A program made the translations under genes and the position numbers. Shown one piece after another: positions 1 to 10,100 of a DNA stretch of 64,000 nucleotides (the stretch's first letter is position 1; the number at the start of each line of letters is the position of its first letter). The DNA is from an uncultured Acidimicrobiales bacterium (lineage in GTDB: Bacteria > Actinomycetota > Acidimicrobiia > Acidimicrobiales > UBA10347). The notes beneath the pieces are model-generated. The model saw only the letters and a list, made by a program, of their open reading frames with translations. It did no database searches and was not told the origin of the DNA. The stretch spans positions 51,734 through 115,733 of the forward strand of contig CALKPY010000007.1 in NCBI GenBank assembly GCA_937991435.1, read 5' to 3'.

Positions 1-804
1 TTCGCCGTCCGCGGGAGGGCTGAACAAGGTGGCGCCGCCATTCGGGATCACAGTGAACCCGGTAGCTACACCGTCATCCACGCCGAAAGTTCCTTCTTCC
101 TGTGGGGTTCCGCCCTTCACATAAACGCATGTTGCCTGATCGTTGCCTCGGATCCGGACAGTCGGCGGAGTAATGAAGTCCGACCCGTTCAAAGCGATGA
201 TGCCTTTCTCGTGATCGTTCTCCGGGCAAGTGATAACCATCATCCGGCCATGCATGTACCAATCAATCGATCCTGTCGCGAGTTCCCGGAGACAATCAGC
301 GACCGTCGACTTATCCTCAGCAAGAACATTGCGAGTCATGCGGGTGCCGCAATCTTCCATCTCAAGGTAGATGCCCGCCGAGTTCTCTTTCTTCATGCCG
401 ATATCGAAATAGTCCTGCCAGATCTCAGTCACCGGCGCCTGCAAATGGTTCGAGTCGACATCGATAATCCGCCGATCGAACAAAGCCGACCAGTCGGCCG
501 CCTTGATCTCCAAATACTGCGGGCTATAAATCACCTCGGTGATCGGCCCAAGCCAGATCACTTCACAGTTCCACGAGATCGACATCTCAACTGCCCACGG
601 CCAGATCTGCCCGAAGTCTTCGCAGCACAGCTCACCGTCCGACATGCCGCCGAGCAGGAACTTTGCGGATGCTTCCGACGTAGCGTCGAGCTTCCGGTTC
701 CACGAAACGTCGCCGACAGGCGCGTCATACTGGCCGAGGACTTCCTTGCAGCCTCTCGTGTACAGGGTTACTTGAACATCTTCAGCAGCGCCGAGCGTAA
801 ACAT
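1..804 (-). CDS. Minor tail protein, partial (Gp37-like position)
   Basis: The frame opens at ATG 804-802, one base after the TAG stop of the preceding gene, and runs off the left edge of the window. About 268 codons are visible. The product has two Cys (GELCCEDFG) near residue 60 and a stretch around WLGPITEVIYSPQYLEI that resembles the minor tail proteins which follow the distal-tail gene in actinophages (ReqiPepy6 Gp37-like family). That assignment rests mainly on position: tape measure, then minor tail, then this gene. It would be a virion protein at the tail tip. The remote sequence likeness was judged by eye. Confidence 0.6.
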   Translation of the reverse strand, partial: MFTLGAAEDVQVTLYTRGCKEVLGQYDAPVGDVSWNRKLDATSEASAKFLLGGMSDGELCCEDFGQIWPWAVEMSISWNCEVIWLGPITEVIYSPQYLEIKAADWSALFDRRIIDVDSNHLQAPVTEIWQDYFDIGMKKENSAGIYLEMEDCGTRMTRNVLAEDKSTVADCLRELATGSIDWYMHGRMMVITCPENDHEKGIIALNGSDFITPPTVRIRGNDQATCVYVKGGTPQEEGTFGVDDGVATGFTVIPNGGATLFSPPADGE

Positions 805-2388
805 CTAGCAGCTAACGTTGTGCTTGATCTGAGATCCGGCAGCGAACCTCAGCTGGTTAGGGGTGCTGTCGCAATCGGCGTAAGCGACGATGCAGATCCG
901 GGAACAAGGCTTCAGATCGAACCACTTGAAAGGGGTTCCTTGGTCGCCCGACACATACCGCCCGCCAGGGCGGGGTTCAAGACCGAAGTAATCGAGCGAA
1001 ATTCTCCGACAAGCCCCGTTGATTTCCAGCGTTGAGAGCGGAGGCACTTCGGTGATCTCGTAGGTCGCGACGCGGGAGCAGCATTCCCATGCTGTGGTGA
1101 GAGCCTGGTAGGTGTTGCCGTCGATATCGACGCCTTCTTCCGGGCAGCCCGGGCAATCAGGCGGCTCCCACGTGTCAGGCAGGTCTTCCCACCCGCCGTT
1201 GAGATCCCAGTTGAAGCCATCCCATTCGTAGATCGAGATCCGAATGTTCTTCGCCGGGAAATCTGAGGGGTTGATCAGCTTGAAGACGACCGCCTCTTCA
1301 GAGACCTTCGACTCGTTCACCATGGTGCAGCAGCGCCGACGTGTGCCCCAAGGTTCGCAGAAGCACCTGTCGCCCTGAGGGCGCGGTTCTGGCGGGTCGA
1401 TGTAGCCGCAGTCCGGCAGATAGTTGGACAGGCACAGAGCAATCCGGGGGGAGTCCACCGGGAGCGGCCCTGGCGGGACGATCAGGTTAGCGAGCTGCGT
1501 TGACGTGAGCCGAGACAGGCGTGTCCGTTGACGCGAGCAGCAGAAGAACTCGATCGGATACACGGTCTGCCCAAACCGCAGTCCGTCGTCTCTACCCCAG
1601 CACCATGTTGGGGGTTCGTACATGAACGGCTGTTCCGAAGTCAGCTCGAACTCGACTCTGTACTGGGTGCAGCCGCACGACTGGCAGCAGCTGCCCCGTT
1701 TCTGAATGACTTTGATCCCTTGGGTCTGCCCAACTGAACACATCGTCCGGGCGACGCCACGCCACTTAGCTCCGCCTTGGATCGCGATCTCGTCGCCGAC
1801 CTTGTACGCTGCCGTCGGGTCGCCGTTCGCTGCTGCGAGAGCGACCAGTTCCGCTTCGTCGACGCTCGAACAGAAATCCGGATCGTTATCGATGCAGTAC
1901 GCGGCCATGGTCAGATCGCCGAGGCCGCACACATCCAACGCCCCAAGGTTGCAAACCTTTCCGGACACGACAGAGTCGAGCCAGTCGAGACCAAACTCCA
2001 CGCCAGCGCAGGTGCGGCCGTAAAGCCAGCCGGTGAACTTGAGGCGGCGCGGCCCGTAGCGGACCGGCCCGAGCGAACCGCCTTGCCCAACGTTCTGAGC
2101 GATAGCCCGATCGGAGAACGTCGAATTGAACCCGGTTACCTTCTCAAGGTAGAACCCGGCGAACTCGTCGGAGAGCGGATCGTTCGGGCACCACCATGGC
2201 GCCGAGTCTGTAACCGGGTGCTCATAAGGCCCCTGGTATTCTTCAGGACCGAGCAGGTCTGTGTGTTGGCACGCGCAGTCCGGGAAGACCTGCATGGAAG
2301 ACGGGCCGTAGCCGTTCCGCAGATACGACATGACGCGTTTGTTATTGGCGAGTTCGACGCCGTTATAGATGGCCCATGAGTGTAGCAT
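805..2388 (-). CDS. Minor tail protein, cysteine-rich (distal-tail-like)
   Basis: A 527-residue protein that starts in a TAATG overlap with the tape measure stop, so translation is probably coupled. The position right after the tape measure is that of the distal tail (Dit-like) protein of siphoviruses. The middle and C-terminal parts are rich in Cys, often paired (SCCQSCGC near residue 238, FFCCSRQ near 284, RRRCC near 352, ECCSR near 436). Cys is common in other late proteins of this phage as well. The N-terminus (MLHSWAIYNGVELANNKRV) looks like the start of a beta-sandwich tail protein. No catalytic motif was seen. Confidence 0.65.
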   Translation of the reverse strand: MLHSWAIYNGVELANNKRVMSYLRNGYGPSSMQVFPDCACQHTDLLGPEEYQGPYEHPVTDSAPWWCPNDPLSDEFAGFYLEKVTGFNSTFSDRAIAQNVGQGGSLGPVRYGPRRLKFTGWLYGRTCAGVEFGLDWLDSVVSGKVCNLGALDVCGLGDLTMAAYCIDNDPDFCSSVDEAELVALAAANGDPTAAYKVGDEIAIQGGAKWRGVARTMCSVGQTQGIKVIQKRGSCCQSCGCTQYRVEFELTSEQPFMYEPPTWCWGRDDGLRFGQTVYPIEFFCCSRQRTRLSRLTSTQLANLIVPPGPLPVDSPRIALCLSNYLPDCGYIDPPEPRPQGDRCFCEPWGTRRRCCTMVNESKVSEEAVVFKLINPSDFPAKNIRISIYEWDGFNWDLNGGWEDLPDTWEPPDCPGCPEEGVDIDGNTYQALTTAWECCSRVATYEITEVPPLSTLEINGACRRISLDYFGLEPRPGGRYVSGDQGTPFKWFDLKPCSRICIVAYADCDSTPNQLRFAAGSQIKHNVSC

Positions 2389-5300
2389 TATCGAATCCCT
2401 GCCAGCTGTTCTTCTTCTCGGCGAGCGGCTTGGAACATGGCCTCTGAGAGGTCAACGCCATTGAAGTTAAATGTCGATCCGCCAATTGAGGCAGCCTGCC
2501 CGCCTGTGCCGCGAGGCGCTTGGTCAAGAGCGAACCCGGTGCCGAACGGCTGCGCTTTAGTGAGCAGCTCCCGCATCCGGGCTTTGTCAGAAAGAGGCAA
2601 GATAAGCTCAGGTCCGGCTTCGCCGACCATACCAATTGTGGGGCTTGTCACGAGGCCGCCCTTAGCGAACCCGGGAATACCGCCAAGTAGCCCGCCGATC
2701 GACCCGATATCGAAGTTCGAGACAGCGTTCTTGAAGTCGGTGAACTTGCCGATAACAGACTCAATCGGCCCGAGAATACTGTTGACGAAACCGATGACAC
2801 GGTCGACAGCGTTACTGATAGCGTCCGAGATGCCATCCCAAATTTCGGTGGCTTTGTCCTTGAGTTTGTTGAAAATTTCGATGGCTTTCGTTTTGGCCGA
2901 CCTGAAGATTTCGAGCGCTTTGTTCTTGGCCTGTCGGGCAGGAGTGATGATCGAGGTCTTGATGCCGTTCCAGATGACCATCGCCACAGCCTTCAAGCTC
3001 CTGAAGATCGCGAGCGCGATGATCTTCAGGCCGCGGAACGTCGTGACGACGACGTGCTTGATGAGGTTCACAATGAGTGTGACACCAGTCCAGAACGAAG
3101 TCCAGATAAGGATCGCGCCAGCCTTGAGAATGTTGAAAATAGCCAGCGCAGCCACTACCAGAAAATTGAACGCAGCGACTACAGCGTTCTTGATCCACAT
3201 GGCAGCGCCGACCACAGTAGCCACGATGAAGTTCCATACAACTTTGATGAAGTTCCACGTCGCCATGAGCGCAGCACCGATACCGTTCCAGATAGCCCAG
3301 AAGACCGCAACCACAGTGTTCTTGAATCCGACGATGTAGCCCCACAAGGTCACAAAGAACTGGCCTACAGCTTTGATGAAGTTCCAGATGTGAACGGCCA
3401 TCGACGCGACCCAGACACCGAACGACACCGCAAGCCCGGCAATCCACAGCCCAAACGATTTGATGGCATCCCAGATACCGAAGATGATGTTCCGGAAAGT
3501 CTCGGACCGGGTCCACAGCAGATAGATCGCTGCGCCCAGCGCGACGATCGCAGTGATGAGCACAAGAATCGGCGAAGCCAAGAACAAAGCCCAGAGAGTT
3601 CCAATGAGACTGAAGAGACTGGAGAACACGCCAATGATGGAACCGATCACTGCCCATAGACCGGAGAAGAACCCGATCACAGAACCGACGATCGGAGCGA
3701 TGTATAGGAATGCTGTTCCAAGTAGCGAGAGCGCACCCCAGACCGCGGCGAACACGCCGACGATCTTGAGAAGCGTCTTACCGAACCCGGATTGGAAGAA
3801 CCCGACAATCATCTGGACGGTGCGGCCTACAAATTTGCCGACAGCGGCGAGCTTTGGGCCGAGCCACTTCGCGAAGTCCTGAACGGCCGGGATCGCTTCG
3901 CCTTGCACCCATCCGGCGAACTCTGAGATCCAGGTGCCGACTTGACGGCCTGCTTTTACTAGCTTAGGGATCCACTCTACAGCGAAACGAGTGAAGGCAG
4001 GGATGGCTACGTTCGTGATCCAGTTAGTGAAAACGATTGCTTTAGCAACAAGTTGGGTTCCGAAACCTTCACCGAACTCTTCACCTCCACCAAGAGCAGC
4101 CTTGAGGGCCAGCTTGATTCGGGTTACCGAGTGGCCGATCATTGCCGTGAGCGACATCCACGCGTCGATGACTCCGGCCCGCAAGAAAGCGTTGGCGCCA
4201 ATGAGTTTCGTGAACCAAGCGATAAGCCCGCCGATCACGGCGCCGACCAACACGATTGGGTTCATGAGCTTACCGAAGATCATGATGAGAGGCCCAACCG
4301 CAGCAGCGAGCATCAAGGCCGCGGCGATCGATTTGAAGATGGCCGGGTTCATGTTCGCCAGCGAAGCGAAAACTTTCGTGAACGAAGTAGCTACCTTCGC
4401 GACAATATCAATCAGTCCCGACTCTGCGACAGCGAGAAGAAACCCTTCCCAAGCCGACTTGAGTTTCAGGATCGCTCCTTCAAGGCCCGACATTCGGGTC
4501 TCCGCCATATCCTTCGCGGCACCTTCGGCTTGATCGATCGCTTCAGCGAACTCGAACGCGTCCTGAGAGCCTCGTTCAAGAATAGCGAGCATGGCGGGGC
4601 CACCACGCTTACCGAAGATCTGCATGATGTCGGAGGCGTCCGCTGTTGAGTTGCCAAACTGGGCGACGATCTTATCGAAGTCAAGCAGCTGCCCAGCAGA
4701 GTCGATAGTCGAGATCCCCAGCTCAGCCATCTTCGCCGCAGCAGGCCCAGTCGCGTTAGCCAAATCAGCGTAGATGCGGGCCATCGAGGTACCCGCCCGT
4801 CCACCCTGGATACCAGCATCCGACAGAATACCGATATGTGCGGCCGCCTCCGCGGAAGAAACACCGAGACCATTAGCAACGGGCGCCGCGAACGACATGG
4901 CGTCGATAAGCTGCTGCACCGAAGTGTTAGAGTTCGCAGCGGTAAAGGCCAGCTCGTCGTTAATCTTGTTGATTTCTGATGCCTCTTTGCCGAAGCCTTG
5001 GAGGACGTTCGACGCTCCATCGGCCGCTGCAGCCAACGAAAGGCCGCCAGCCGCAGCAAGGTCGAGAATACCGGGGGTAGCTTCGAGGATCTGGTTGGCG
5101 TCAAAGCCAGCCATACCAAGGAACTCCATAGCTCCAGCTGCTTCACCGGCAGAGAACTGTGTCGACGATCCCAGCTCTTTAGCCTTGTCGCGCAGCGAAA
5201 GAAGAGTGTCGCCGGTAGCTCCAGTGACTGCTTCAACGCCGAGCATGCCATTCTCAAAGTCCCGGAACGTGTTGACGGCAGCGACTCCGATACCGATGAC

Positions 5301-5456
5301 CGGAGCGGTGACCCCGAGAGTCATAGCCTTGCCGAGCTTGGTGGCTGCGCCTGCTACGCTACCTGCTGCGCCGTTCACTCCGGCAGCTGTGGCCGCTGCG
5401 AAGCCGGTGGTGTCTGGGATTACTTTGACGAAAGCTGTACCGATGACGGACGGCAT
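2388..5456 (-). CDS. Tape measure protein
   Basis: A 1022-residue protein that sets tail length during assembly and lies inside the tail tube. Residues about 35-330 match the TP901-type tape measure core by eye: FRDFENGMLGVEAVTGATG, repeated Ala-rich helices, and FGKRGGPAMLAIL. Residues about 360-830 are long hydrophobic and Trp-rich stretches (IWNGI, IFRSLK) expected to cross the host membrane during DNA entry. The C-terminus has the typical AKGGLVTSPTIGMVGEAGPELILP motif in two parts. A Shine-Dalgarno AGGAAG precedes the ATG at 5456. At about 0.15 nm per residue, the usual ratio, a tail near 150 nm is inferred. It follows the tail chaperone pair, as in most siphoviruses. Confidence 0.93.
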   Translation of the reverse strand: MPSVIGTAFVKVIPDTTGFAAATAAGVNGAAGSVAGAATKLGKAMTLGVTAPVIGIGVAAVNTFRDFENGMLGVEAVTGATGDTLLSLRDKAKELGSSTQFSAGEAAGAMEFLGMAGFDANQILEATPGILDLAAAGGLSLAAAADGASNVLQGFGKEASEINKINDELAFTAANSNTSVQQLIDAMSFAAPVANGLGVSSAEAAAHIGILSDAGIQGGRAGTSMARIYADLANATGPAAAKMAELGISTIDSAGQLLDFDKIVAQFGNSTADASDIMQIFGKRGGPAMLAILERGSQDAFEFAEAIDQAEGAAKDMAETRMSGLEGAILKLKSAWEGFLLAVAESGLIDIVAKVATSFTKVFASLANMNPAIFKSIAAALMLAAAVGPLIMIFGKLMNPIVLVGAVIGGLIAWFTKLIGANAFLRAGVIDAWMSLTAMIGHSVTRIKLALKAALGGGEEFGEGFGTQLVAKAIVFTNWITNVAIPAFTRFAVEWIPKLVKAGRQVGTWISEFAGWVQGEAIPAVQDFAKWLGPKLAAVGKFVGRTVQMIVGFFQSGFGKTLLKIVGVFAAVWGALSLLGTAFLYIAPIVGSVIGFFSGLWAVIGSIIGVFSSLFSLIGTLWALFLASPILVLITAIVALGAAIYLLWTRSETFRNIIFGIWDAIKSFGLWIAGLAVSFGVWVASMAVHIWNFIKAVGQFFVTLWGYIVGFKNTVVAVFWAIWNGIGAALMATWNFIKVVWNFIVATVVGAAMWIKNAVVAAFNFLVVAALAIFNILKAGAILIWTSFWTGVTLIVNLIKHVVVTTFRGLKIIALAIFRSLKAVAMVIWNGIKTSIITPARQAKNKALEIFRSAKTKAIEIFNKLKDKATEIWDGISDAISNAVDRVIGFVNSILGPIESVIGKFTDFKNAVSNFDIGSIGGLLGGIPGFAKGGLVTSPTIGMVGEAGPELILPLSDKARMRELLTKAQPFGTGFALDQAPRGTGGQAASIGGSTFNFNGVDLSEAMFQAARREEEQLAGIR

Positions 5457-5504
5457 TGGCAGGCTTCCTTTCGGCGATAGCTAGCCTAGACTTCTCGGGT
5501 CATT

Positions 5505-6172
5505 CTATGCGAGCTGTGCGTTCTTTAGGTTGATCGTCTCGCTGTCATCGTCGTAGAACCAATCAGGCACATCGCCGACTTCAAGATCATCTCCGAAGTC
5601 TTCGAGCCTCCACCCGTTGATGTTGTCGACGTCAGCAGCGATCTGAGCATCGAACTTCTTGCGCTCTTTCTCGTCCATGTTCTTCACGAACACGGCATAG
5701 ACGTAACAGAGGAAGTCGGCTACGAGAAGGCCCCGAATGCCGGAGGGCGAACCGGCTGCGATGATGTCTCCGTGAAGTTGGTCGGCGAAGGCGATTCCGA
5801 GTTGGAGGAGTCGGAAGGTTCGTCCAAAGGGGCGCCCGAGTAGACCTCCATGGCCCACTCAAGCAGGGCATTCAGCTGCTGCATCGTGACGATCACATCG
5901 GTCTTCCCGGCGATCACTGCATCGAACTGTTCGCGCTGTTCCGGCACGACAACAGTACGCATGTAGTCCTTCATCGCAGTGATCTGTACTTCCCCGAATT
6001 CTTTCTCGCCGGAAGCGAGGGTCTCTTCGGTCATACCAGACATAGCGACAGTCACGTCCATCATGACCATGGCCGACATCTCAGGCACACACTTGTAGGT
6101 GACGCCGCCGAGTAGAAACTCTGCTTCGATGCCTTCGCCGCGGATGGCATCGAGATTGATTTGCTTTGGCAT
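5505..6172 (-). CDS. Tail assembly chaperone GT fusion made by -1 frameshift
   Basis: The downstream frame (stop at 5505) has no convincing start of its own. It overlaps the end of the upstream chaperone gene in the -1 frame. A canonical slippery heptamer C CCT TTG lies at 5831-5825, with CCT TTG in the zero frame. Slippage gives ...YSGAPL followed by GRTFRLLQLGIAFADQL and the segment ending ETINLKNAQLA. Siphoviruses make this longer product at low frequency to load the tape measure. The pair sits directly upstream of the tape measure gene, its conserved place. Confidence 0.8.
5720..6172 (-). CDS. Tail assembly chaperone G
   Basis: A 150-residue protein (MPKQINLDAIRGEGIEAEF start), with a Ser/Pro-rich C-terminal tail (EPSDSSNSESPSPTNF) that is simply the overlap region read in the zero frame. 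A Shine-Dalgarno AAGGA lies upstream of the ATG at 6172. As in lambda G, it should bind the tape measure during tail assembly and be absent from the virion. Its stop TAG lies at 5722-5720, about 105 bases past the slippery site. Confidence 0.8.
   Translation of the reverse strand: MPKQINLDAIRGEGIEAEFLLGGVTYKCVPEMSAMVMMDVTVAMSGMTEETLASGEKEFGEVQITAMKDYMRTVVVPEQREQFDAVIAGKTDVIVTMQQLNALLEWAMEVYSGAPLDEPSDSSNSESPSPTNFTETSSQPVRPPAFGAFS
5825..5831 (-). other. Slippery heptamer CCCTTTG for -1 frameshift
   Basis: On the minus strand the bases read C CCT TTG in the zero frame of the G gene, the X XXY YYZ pattern. Shifting back one base joins the G frame to the open T frame without a stop. It is the only good heptamer found in the overlap. 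Confidence 0.75.
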
Positions 6173-6187
6173 TTTCGTGGTGTCCTT

Positions 6188-6574
6188 CTAGTCGAAAACT
6201 TCGCGGATCGCGTCAGAAAGGAAATCATTCTTTTTCGATCCGGGGTGGCTCACCTTACTCCGGAATACGGGACCTCCACCGGATCCCGGAAATTTCAGAG
6301 TCTTCGATCCCGGCCCGATCGGATGGGCGTCCGTTCCGTGGATCACATACTTGGCGTAATTAATCTTCGCTTCGAGCGAAATGGTTCCCGGCTTGGGCGA
6401 ATTAATCAGCCGCCCTTCGATGGACGCGGCAAGCTTGCCGGTGTCGCGAGGAGCGCGCGATTTAGCGATCTGCTGCGCCCGGTTCGCTTTAGCGGCCATA
6501 CCGGGGCTGATCGCGCCGCCGAGCTGCGCCTGCAAGTTTGGGGCAGGCGTGAAATGAATTGTACGTACAAGCAT
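6188..6574 (-). CDS. HK97 gp10-like head-tail/tail joining protein
   Basis: A 128-residue protein. The start is taken at ATG 6574, in a TAATG overlap with the preceding gene; a longer open frame reaches 6631 but would overlap that gene. Motifs of the HK97 gp10 family are visible: AQQIAKSRAPRDTGKLAASI near residue 30 (in a family-typical RAPxDTGxL form) and YAKYVIHGTDAHPIGP near residue 72. Family members help join head to tail or complete the tail. The genes on either side are joining proteins and the tail chaperones. Confidence 0.8.
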   Translation of the reverse strand: MLVRTIHFTPAPNLQAQLGGAISPGMAAKANRAQQIAKSRAPRDTGKLAASIEGRLINSPKPGTISLEAKINYAKYVIHGTDAHPIGPGSKTLKFPGSGGGPVFRSKVSHPGSKKNDFLSDAIREVFD

Positions 6575-7116
6575 TACTCGTAACATCCTCTGTCGAATTC
6601 GACCTTGATATCCCAACGCCAACCAGCGCACCCACCATCAGGCGGGTACGGCCGCATGAGGCCCGGGACGATAGCGTTGCAAACACCATGAGCTTCTTCG
6701 AGATACTCGAAATGATCGAGAAGGCAGCAGGTCATCACCCGAGCATCCTCGTACATGAGAGTCGCCGCCTCGGCGGATTCCTTCATCGACGGGAACGGGG
6801 TCGTCGGATGGGCTTTAGCCATAGGCCAGCAAGGCCGAAGAAGATGAATGGCCCAGTCGACCCCCATCCCGATGTCTTCGCATGATTCGATCTCGTTGAG
6901 AACCTCAGGAAACTTTCCGATCGCGTACGGGAACAAGCCCTCAATCGAGACTGCGAGGAAGTCGCAGCAGTCCGCAGGAGGGGTCGTGTGGTACGGGAAC
7001 ACCGAGTCGGGCGCGCCGAGTCTCGTGTTGTTCTCAAGGCAATCGCAGATCGCTTTGAGGACGCCCGCAGCGAAGTCTTCGAATGCTCTTTCGTCGCCGA
7101 TAGTTTGAGTAGCCAT
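6574..7116 (-). CDS. Putative head-tail joining or tail terminator protein
   Basis: A 180-residue protein beginning in a TGATG overlap with the connector gene. It is placed between the connector and the gp10-like gene, where a head-closure or tail-terminator protein is expected. Several Cys are visible (ICDCLENN, ADCCDFLA, MTCCLLDHF). No family motif was recognised, so the function is inferred from order alone. Confidence 0.55.
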   Translation of the reverse strand: MATQTIGDERAFEDFAAGVLKAICDCLENNTRLGAPDSVFPYHTTPPADCCDFLAVSIEGLFPYAIGKFPEVLNEIESCEDIGMGVDWAIHLLRPCWPMAKAHPTTPFPSMKESAEAATLMYEDARVMTCCLLDHFEYLEEAHGVCNAIVPGLMRPYPPDGGCAGWRWDIKVEFDRGCYE

Positions 7117-10100
7117 CAGCAGATTCTATGGAGGGTCTGGTTGCGGGGGCGTGGATACTGATCAGCTCGGTGGACGGTGACCCGTTGCGTGAGTCCCATG
7201 GGGTTGACTTTCTTCACCCACATGTCGACCTCGTACAGCCCGGTGCCGCCAGCTTGGACAGATGCCCACGCTTGCCGCATGTCAAGTTCGACGCCTTCTC
7301 GCTGCAGCTCGGTGACACCGAACGGGATGGTGCAAGAACCTGATTCGCCGCACAGGCCCATGGCGATAGCGCAAGCCAGCTTCTGGATCGGGACACCTCC
7401 GCCGGGGGGAAGGCATCCGCGTAGGTACTCGATCTCCCATGCCGGGCAAGGCAACGAAGCCCAGCGCTTCAGTTCTGCTTCTTGGGCAGCAAGCTCGCTG
7501 GCAGTTTTCTCGTCGGGCACGGTGTCGCGAATCACGCGGGTGACGTACACCGGTTCGTAGATCTCAGGTTCCTCGCGGGCGACCACATCGAACTGGCGGC
7601 CGCAAGCGTCACCAGCAAGCAGGTACTCGGCGACCCAGTCGTCGCAAACTACAGGCTTGTCATCTTCCGGGCTAAGGAACTGGTTGACCCAAGACGGGAA
7701 CGTGTCGCACGGTTCGGGCATCGGCCGAGTATTGGTGTCGTAGCCGAAGTATTCTTTCAGCCAATCCGGCCACGAGTGTTTTGCTTCCGGCTTCTTCGGG
7801 ACGTCCTTGATCACGGTGATACCGGTCGACGGTTGCGGATAGCCGAAGTAGTCGTACATCCATGGTTCCCATGTGTCGCACGGCTCCGGCCGCGTAGCGC
7901 AGGCCCCACCGGGGAATCGGGTTCCACGGGTGGTGAGTTCTTCGCAGGTCGCTTCGCACACGAACGTTACGGTGCAGGTAGGCGGCCATTCACAATCAGG
8001 ATCCTGCGGGTCCGGGGCACACGCCGAGTGGCCTGACTGGCAGCAGTTGATATGGTACGGCCCCGGGTTATCCCTGTTGCAGCATTCGTTGCCAAGCTGC
8101 GAGCAGCAATGCCTGTGGGTCTTCTGAGAGATGTATCGGCGCCGTTTCCCGTTGACTGTGCGGACGATGGCTACGCAGCCCTCGGGGATGTCGCATGGAT
8201 CCTCTGGTTCCGGGTCCGGCAGTGGGCAGTCGCACACATACACTGCGCCTGTCACGGGGTCGCATTCGAGGCCGTTCTCGTCGGTGCAAACCGGGCACTC
8301 CCCATAGTTGACGCATTCGCCGGTCATGTCGACCCAGTCCTGCGCCCAGCTCGGGAGGTTATGCGAGCTAGCGAAGGTAGGTAGAACGATGTTCGGTCCA
8401 GAATTGTTATCTACTTGGATACCAGCTTCTTCGAGATACTCGGACGCCCATCCCTCAAGGCACGGTTCCGTAGCCGGATCAGCGATCTCTAGAAGCCCGA
8501 ATCCTTGATCCTCAGCGGAGGACAGAACAGCCGGTCGCGGCGGGCAGATCGGGTTCGTGGCGATAGTGCAGCCGCAGCCGCCATGCTGGCAGTGGTTCGC
8601 CGGGCGCGGCTGGTGCGCTTCGTCTGCCGAGCGGCAGCAATCGTTCGGGGAATCGCGGAAGCAGCAATGCTTCGGCTTCGAGGAGAGGCCCCGGCATGGC
8701 GCCGGGCGGTGATGGTGGTTGCAGACGAGTACGGTCGCTCCGGCCTCGTTGCATTCGGCGTCTGCGCATTCCTGGCAGTAGCCGATGACTAGCCGCTTGC
8801 AGCCCCGGTTCGTGTTGAGGTAGTCGTCAACCCATCCCCACAGGCCGTTGTTGCCTGAAGCGTAGGTCGGGAGCGTGATCCGCGATGTCGTTGAGACGGG
8901 GTCGAGTTTGATCCGGTTGTCTTGCAGGTACTCGGCGGCCCATCCGGTTACCTCTTTGGGTTCGGCTGCCGGGTCATCGATCTGAAGCAGCGGCGTGTTG
9001 TCGTCGCCGTACGGTGTGTACTTGATGCCGGTTCCGTCGTCGCAGGAGAACTGGAGACGGGACCGGCCGCCACAATGGGAGTGAGCGCGGCAAGAGCAGC
9101 GTCCCTCTTGGCAGTGGTTTGATGGCTTTGGTCCCGCCGTCCAGCACCCTTGTCGGTGGCAGCAGTGATTAGCGTTCGAGGTGGTGCCCTTGCATGGTTT
9201 CACCTTCGCTGGTTCACATTCGTGGGGGCAGCAGATGTAGGAGGCTCCGGCGCCATTGCAGTCGTCGCCGTCGTCGTCGAGACATTCGGGGCAGTGCCCG
9301 AAGGTGACGTCTTTGTAGCCGTTGCGGTTGGCCCAGTCTTGCACCCACCAGTCGAGCCGCGGTCCGCCGATGTTTTGGCGTCGAGCGAACGTTGGGAGGG
9401 TTACTAGATTTGGTGTGCCTCCCAATTCTGGGGTGATCCCTCGGGCTTCGAGGATCTCGGCGGCCCAATCTGGGGTGGGCTTGGAGTGCGGGTCGGGGAT
9501 TTGGAGGAGTTCGCCGTCGCAGGAATCTGCTGCGTAGGCGACTTCGGTGTGGCGTTTGACGACGTGTTTGGAGCAGCCGCAGCTTGTCTGACAGTGGTTG
9601 GCCGGGAATGGCCCGTTGCATCCTTCTCGGGAGCAGCAGTGATTATTGTTGCCGGGGGCGCCTGCGCAGGGTGTGAAGCATGTGTCGTCGCAGGAGCAGA
9701 CGAAGGTCGCTCCGCTCGGCGCGCAGCGTCTCCCGTACTTATCGCAGCATTTCGTGCACTTTCCGTACTTCACTTTGAGGTTGTTAGCGTCGAGCCAATC
9801 CTGCACCCACGGCCGAATAACCTCAGCCTCATCGAGCAACTCAGGATGAGCCGCAATATAATCTGCCGCCCACTGCGAGCACAGTCCCACAGACAGAGCC
9901 TCAGGGGCTACGTGGTCGTCCGGCGTGTACCCGATGACCTTCAGGAACGGTTCGACCCACTCGGGGCAATCAGGGGCAAGACGGCGCGTCTGCGTCTCAC
10001 CCGTACGACAGGAGAGCCTCTCTGCCTTCGGAGGCTTCGGCGCATGGATCACCCGTCGAGTAACGATCAGTTCCCGAGCATCACGGGCCAGATCATTTCC

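Noticed and set aside
211..1035. Plus-strand open frame of 274 codons at the left end
   Set aside because: It lies opposite the partial minor tail gene and the end of the next; no motif, no start signal.
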